NCBI GenBank assembly: GCA_964619935.1 | Contig: CAZUGO010000065.1 | Span: 1 to 48,950 of the forward strand | DNA from: CAZUGO01 sp964619935 | GTDB lineage: Bacteria; Planctomycetota; Phycisphaerae; UBA1845; CAIVHJ01 | Direction of reading: 5' to 3' | Length of the DNA stretch: 48,950 nt | Shown here: in pieces, positions 46,822 to 48,950 of the stretch | How positions within the stretch are numbered: the first letter of the stretch is position 1 | How the letters are laid out: each line of letters starts with the position of its first letter | Program-made: the position numbers and the translations under genes | Notes under the pieces: generated by a model | What the model was told of the DNA's origin: nothing | What the model saw: the letters and a program-made list of their open reading frames with translations, nothing else | The model's database searches: none

Positions 46822-48294
46822 CTAGAGTTGCTCGGCAACCCGTCGGAAATGGAACCCGAGAATGGCCAGGCGCACCGCATCAGGGAAGGCCCGAGGGTGC
46901 AGGAGCAGCGATTGGGTCAGGAATTTCCAGTACTGCCGGCGCCCGGAATGGCGGCAGCCAATGACCCACAACGACTTGACGAAGGCGTTGATTTCGCCGC
47001 GGACCACGCCCCGAAGCCTGGCCGGCGGCCGGTAGTTGCGCAGGAACGTCCGAGCCCGGCGGTAGAATGCCTCGGGGCTGTACAAACGTTTGACCAGGCG
47101 ACGGTAGCCCTCGATGAGCAGGTCCCGGTCCAGCCGCGGCACAAAATTCAGGACGGCGTCAACGTTGTTGCCGGCACTCTCGACCAGCAGGCGGCCCTCC
47201 TGCTTCAGGCGGGCGTACAAGCGGGTCTGCGGCACGGCGTTGAGCATCCCGACCATGGCGGTCACGATGCCGGACCGCTGAATGAAGCGCCACTGCCGTT
47301 CAAAGACGTCCGGCCCGTCGTTGTCGAAGCCGACAATAAAGCCGCCCATCGCTTCGATGCCGGCGTCCTGGATCTTGCGGACCGCCTGCATCATGTCGCA
47401 GCGGGTGTTCTGGACCTTGCCGCATTCCACCAGACTTTCGGTCTGGGGGGATTCGATCCCGATGAACAGCCGCCGGATGCCCGCCTGGACCATCAGCTCC
47501 AACATCTCCGGAATGTCCACCAGGTTGAGTGAGGCCTCGGTGGTGAAGGCAAGCTTCGCCCCGCGGCGCTGGCGCCAGGCGACGATCTCGCGGAGGAGGG
47601 CCTTGGCCATCCGTGGGTGACCGATGAAGTTGTCGTCGACGATGAAGATGTCGTCGGACCAGCCGGCATCCAGCAGGGCGTCAAGTTCAGCGATCAGTTG
47701 GCTCGGCTGCTTGATCCGCGGCGTGCGCCCGTACATCTGGATGATGTCACAGAATTCGCAGTTGAACGGGCAACCGCGCGAAAACTGCACGGCCATCGTG
47801 GCGTAGTCCCTGAGCCGGATAAGGTCCCAGCGCGGAATCGGCGTGCCCGCCAGTTCGGGTTTGTGCGGCGACTGGTAGGTTGGGTGGAGCTGTCCGGCCT
47901 GCATGTCCGCGATCAGGGCGGGCATGACGTCCTCGGCCTCGCCGATCACCACGTGCTGGACCTGCGGAAACAGCTCGCGCCCAGTGCTGAACAGCGGGCC
48001 CCCGCCGATCATCGTCTTGGACTGCTGCCCGCAGCGGGCCACGATCTCCCCGACCGACTCTGCATGAACCCGCATGGCCGAAATCAGCACGTAGTCGGCC
48101 CAGGCGATGTCCGCATCGCTCAGAGGTGAAACATTGAGGTCGACGACCTTGAGCTGCCATTCTCGAGGAAACATGGCCGCTACCGTCAGCAGGCCAAGTG
48201 GTGGGAAGGCCGCCTTCCGGGAAATCAAGGACATGACGTGGGCGAAGCTCCAGAAGGTGCCGGGTGTCGCCGGCGACAGCAGCAGCAGCCTCAT
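46822..48294 (-). CDS. B12-binding radical SAM protein, HpnP-like
   Basis: This 490-residue protein has an N-terminal cobalamin-binding-type domain (MRLLLLSPATPGTFWSF, KAAFPPLGLLTVAAM, GGGPLFSTGRELF), then a radical SAM core with Cys175-x3-Cys179-x2-Cys182 (SRGCPFNCEFCDI), followed by FIVDDNFIGHPRMAKALL and GIESPQTESLVECGKVQN, and a C-terminal DUF4070-type region (SGIVTAMVGMLNAVPQTRLY). From memory this is strikingly like HpnP, the hopanoid C-2 methylase, although many relatives have other substrates. No hopanoid genes are in the window. ATG at 48294 is preferred because the family starts there; the ribosome binding site is weak. TATACT at 48443-48438 on the minus strand may be a -10 box. Confidence 0.87.
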   Translation of the reverse strand: MRLLLLSPATPGTFWSFAHVMSLISRKAAFPPLGLLTVAAMFPREWQLKVVDLNVSPLSDADIAWADYVLISAMRVHAESVGEIVARCGQQSKTMIGGGPLFSTGRELFPQVQHVVIGEAEDVMPALIADMQAGQLHPTYQSPHKPELAGTPIPRWDLIRLRDYATMAVQFSRGCPFNCEFCDIIQMYGRTPRIKQPSQLIAELDALLDAGWSDDIFIVDDNFIGHPRMAKALLREIVAWRQRRGAKLAFTTEASLNLVDIPEMLELMVQAGIRRLFIGIESPQTESLVECGKVQNTRCDMMQAVRKIQDAGIEAMGGFIVGFDNDGPDVFERQWRFIQRSGIVTAMVGMLNAVPQTRLYARLKQEGRLLVESAGNNVDAVLNFVPRLDRDLLIEGYRRLVKRLYSPEAFYRRARTFLRNYRPPARLRGVVRGEINAFVKSLWVIGCRHSGRRQYWKFLTQSLLLHPRAFPDAVRLAILGFHFRRVAEQL

Positions 48295-48676
48295 GCAAGC
48301 CGGATCAGCCCGCGAAGCCCGGGCGTGCCGGGAGAGGTGGGACTGCAACTCCTGCGGGGCCCCCGCGGGTGGACGGCCGTGATTTACTGGCGCGATGCCC
48401 ATCTGGTGACGTCCCGATTGGACGGCTTTGCTCGTAAAGTATAGCCCATTTTACCGGCAAGGACCGCTTCCGCCGGAATCGGAGAATGCCGCCGTCAGGG
48501 CAAAACGCCCGCGACCAACGCCAACCCCAATAATAATGAAGAGGGCTCCCCGAAACCCGCCAATTGACCAAGACGGTTGACCCCCATGCCGTTCCGTTGA
48601 GGACGGCACCGCTCCCGCCGGAGTTCTCAAATGCCGCTGTGTGTTGCCACTTCATCCCGACCGCACCGGCGCCGGG
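48295..48676. other. Intergenic region upstream of the radical SAM gene
   Basis: This 382-bp region holds the probable radical SAM leader and a TATACT box (minus, 48443-48438). There is also an inverted repeat TGCCGT/ACGGCA with a bulge (48589-48610). I see no gene; open frames running through it on the minus strand arise from the tandem array to the right. Confidence 0.5.
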
Positions 48677-48950
48677 TCGACCGGGTCGTTCTGCCAAGTC
48701 GACCGGGTCGTTCTGCCAAGTCGACCGGGTCGTTCTGCCAAGTCGACCAGGTCGTTTCGCCAGGTCGACCTGGTCGTTCTGCCAAGTCGACCTGGTCGTT
48801 TCGCCAGGTCGACCTGGTCGTTCTGCCAAGTCGACCTGGTCGTTCTGCCAGGTCGACCTGGTCGTTCAGCCAAGTCGACCGGGTCGTTCTGCCAAGTCGA
48901 CCAGGTCGTTTCGCCAGGTCGACCTGGTCGTTCTGCCAAGTCGACCTGGT
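48677..48950. repeat. Tandem 22-bp palindromic repeat array (array B), running off the window
   Basis: Twelve complete 22-bp units start at 48677, 48699, 48721 and so on to 48919, with a thirteenth cut at 48950. Each unit begins TCGACCNGGTCG and ends with TTYNGCCARG (the N is G, C or A). CGACCNGGTCG is an 11-bp palindrome with a free central base (G, A or T in different units). GTCGAC at each junction is a second palindrome; where a unit ends CCAGG and the next has T at the centre, a perfect 14-bp palindrome CCAGGTCGACCTGG results. The arms are invariant in all 13 units, while the centre and the TTCTGCCAAG/TTTCGCCAGG tail vary. There are no spacers. Confidence 0.95.

Noticed and set aside
48652..48939. 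Minus-strand open frames across array B giving a repetitive TTRSTWQND-type protein
   Set aside because: A 22-bp unit without stop codons is open in all three frames of that strand, so the frame is a by-product of the repeat. There is no ribosome binding site and no stable family match.
48677..48950. Array B as a CRISPR array
   Set aside because: Units are contiguous with no unique spacers and no cas genes are present.

Overview
The window is about 49 kb of GC-rich, gene-dense bacterial chromosome. The gene content suggests a planctomycete (Planctomycetota, possibly Phycisphaerae or a sister class). The indicators are an 18 kb MoxR/DUF58/BatA/von Willebrand operon ending in an NPCBM-domain gene, a secreted PQQ-propeller protein, an Asn/Asp-linker cysteine-rich lipoprotein, a zinc-ribbon membrane protein of a type common in that phylum, and a DUF4416 protein. 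The assignment rests on family recognition only; there is no rRNA in the window.

Left end (1-6520): the tail of a SurE-like nucleotidase, then a 22-bp-period array of covarying dyads (184-312). A K+-dependent-type membrane pyrophosphatase with a large inserted loop (hppA) and ribosomal protein S21 (rpsU) follow on the minus strand. On the plus strand lie adenine phosphoribosyltransferase (apt), a DASS/SLC13 anion transporter and APS kinase (cysC), nearly abutting.

Centre-left (6574-24804): ten plus-strand genes with overlapping or nearly touching ends. In order they encode a PQQ double-propeller secreted protein, an alpha/alpha-toroid protein, a MoxR AAA+ ATPase, a DUF58 protein, a BatA-like membrane VWA protein, a second membrane VWA protein, a DUF4175-like membrane coiled-coil protein, a secreted coiled-coil protein, a TPR-like helical protein and an NPCBM-domain protein. 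I infer a MoxR-driven envelope assembly with carbohydrate-binding and scaffold partners; its function is unknown.

Centre (24844-37552): a cysteine-repeat lipoprotein, a GT4 glycosyltransferase fused to a helical toroid domain, a divergent pair (kinase-like protein and a PTPS/QueD-fold protein lacking catalytic residues), the protein-arginine kinase pair mcsA-mcsB, and a minus-strand glycine-cleavage P-protein operon (gcvPA-gcvPB-lipoate/octanoate transferase). YhaM-like exoribonuclease and prolyl-tRNA synthetase are divergent. The gcv operon has a good promoter and a perfect hairpin just upstream of its ribosome binding site.

Right (37568-48950): a 1321-residue protein with two FHA domains and a giant coiled coil; a plus-strand glycan operon (DUF4416, WecA/TagO-like transferase, O-antigen ligase/polymerase with TPR-like tail); a zinc-ribbon membrane protein; a B12-binding radical SAM enzyme close to the hopanoid methylase HpnP; and a second 22-bp array (48677 to the window edge) of at least 12 tandem units, each with an 11-bp palindrome. 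The two 22-bp dyad arrays at opposite ends and the MoxR operon are the parts least explained by known functions.
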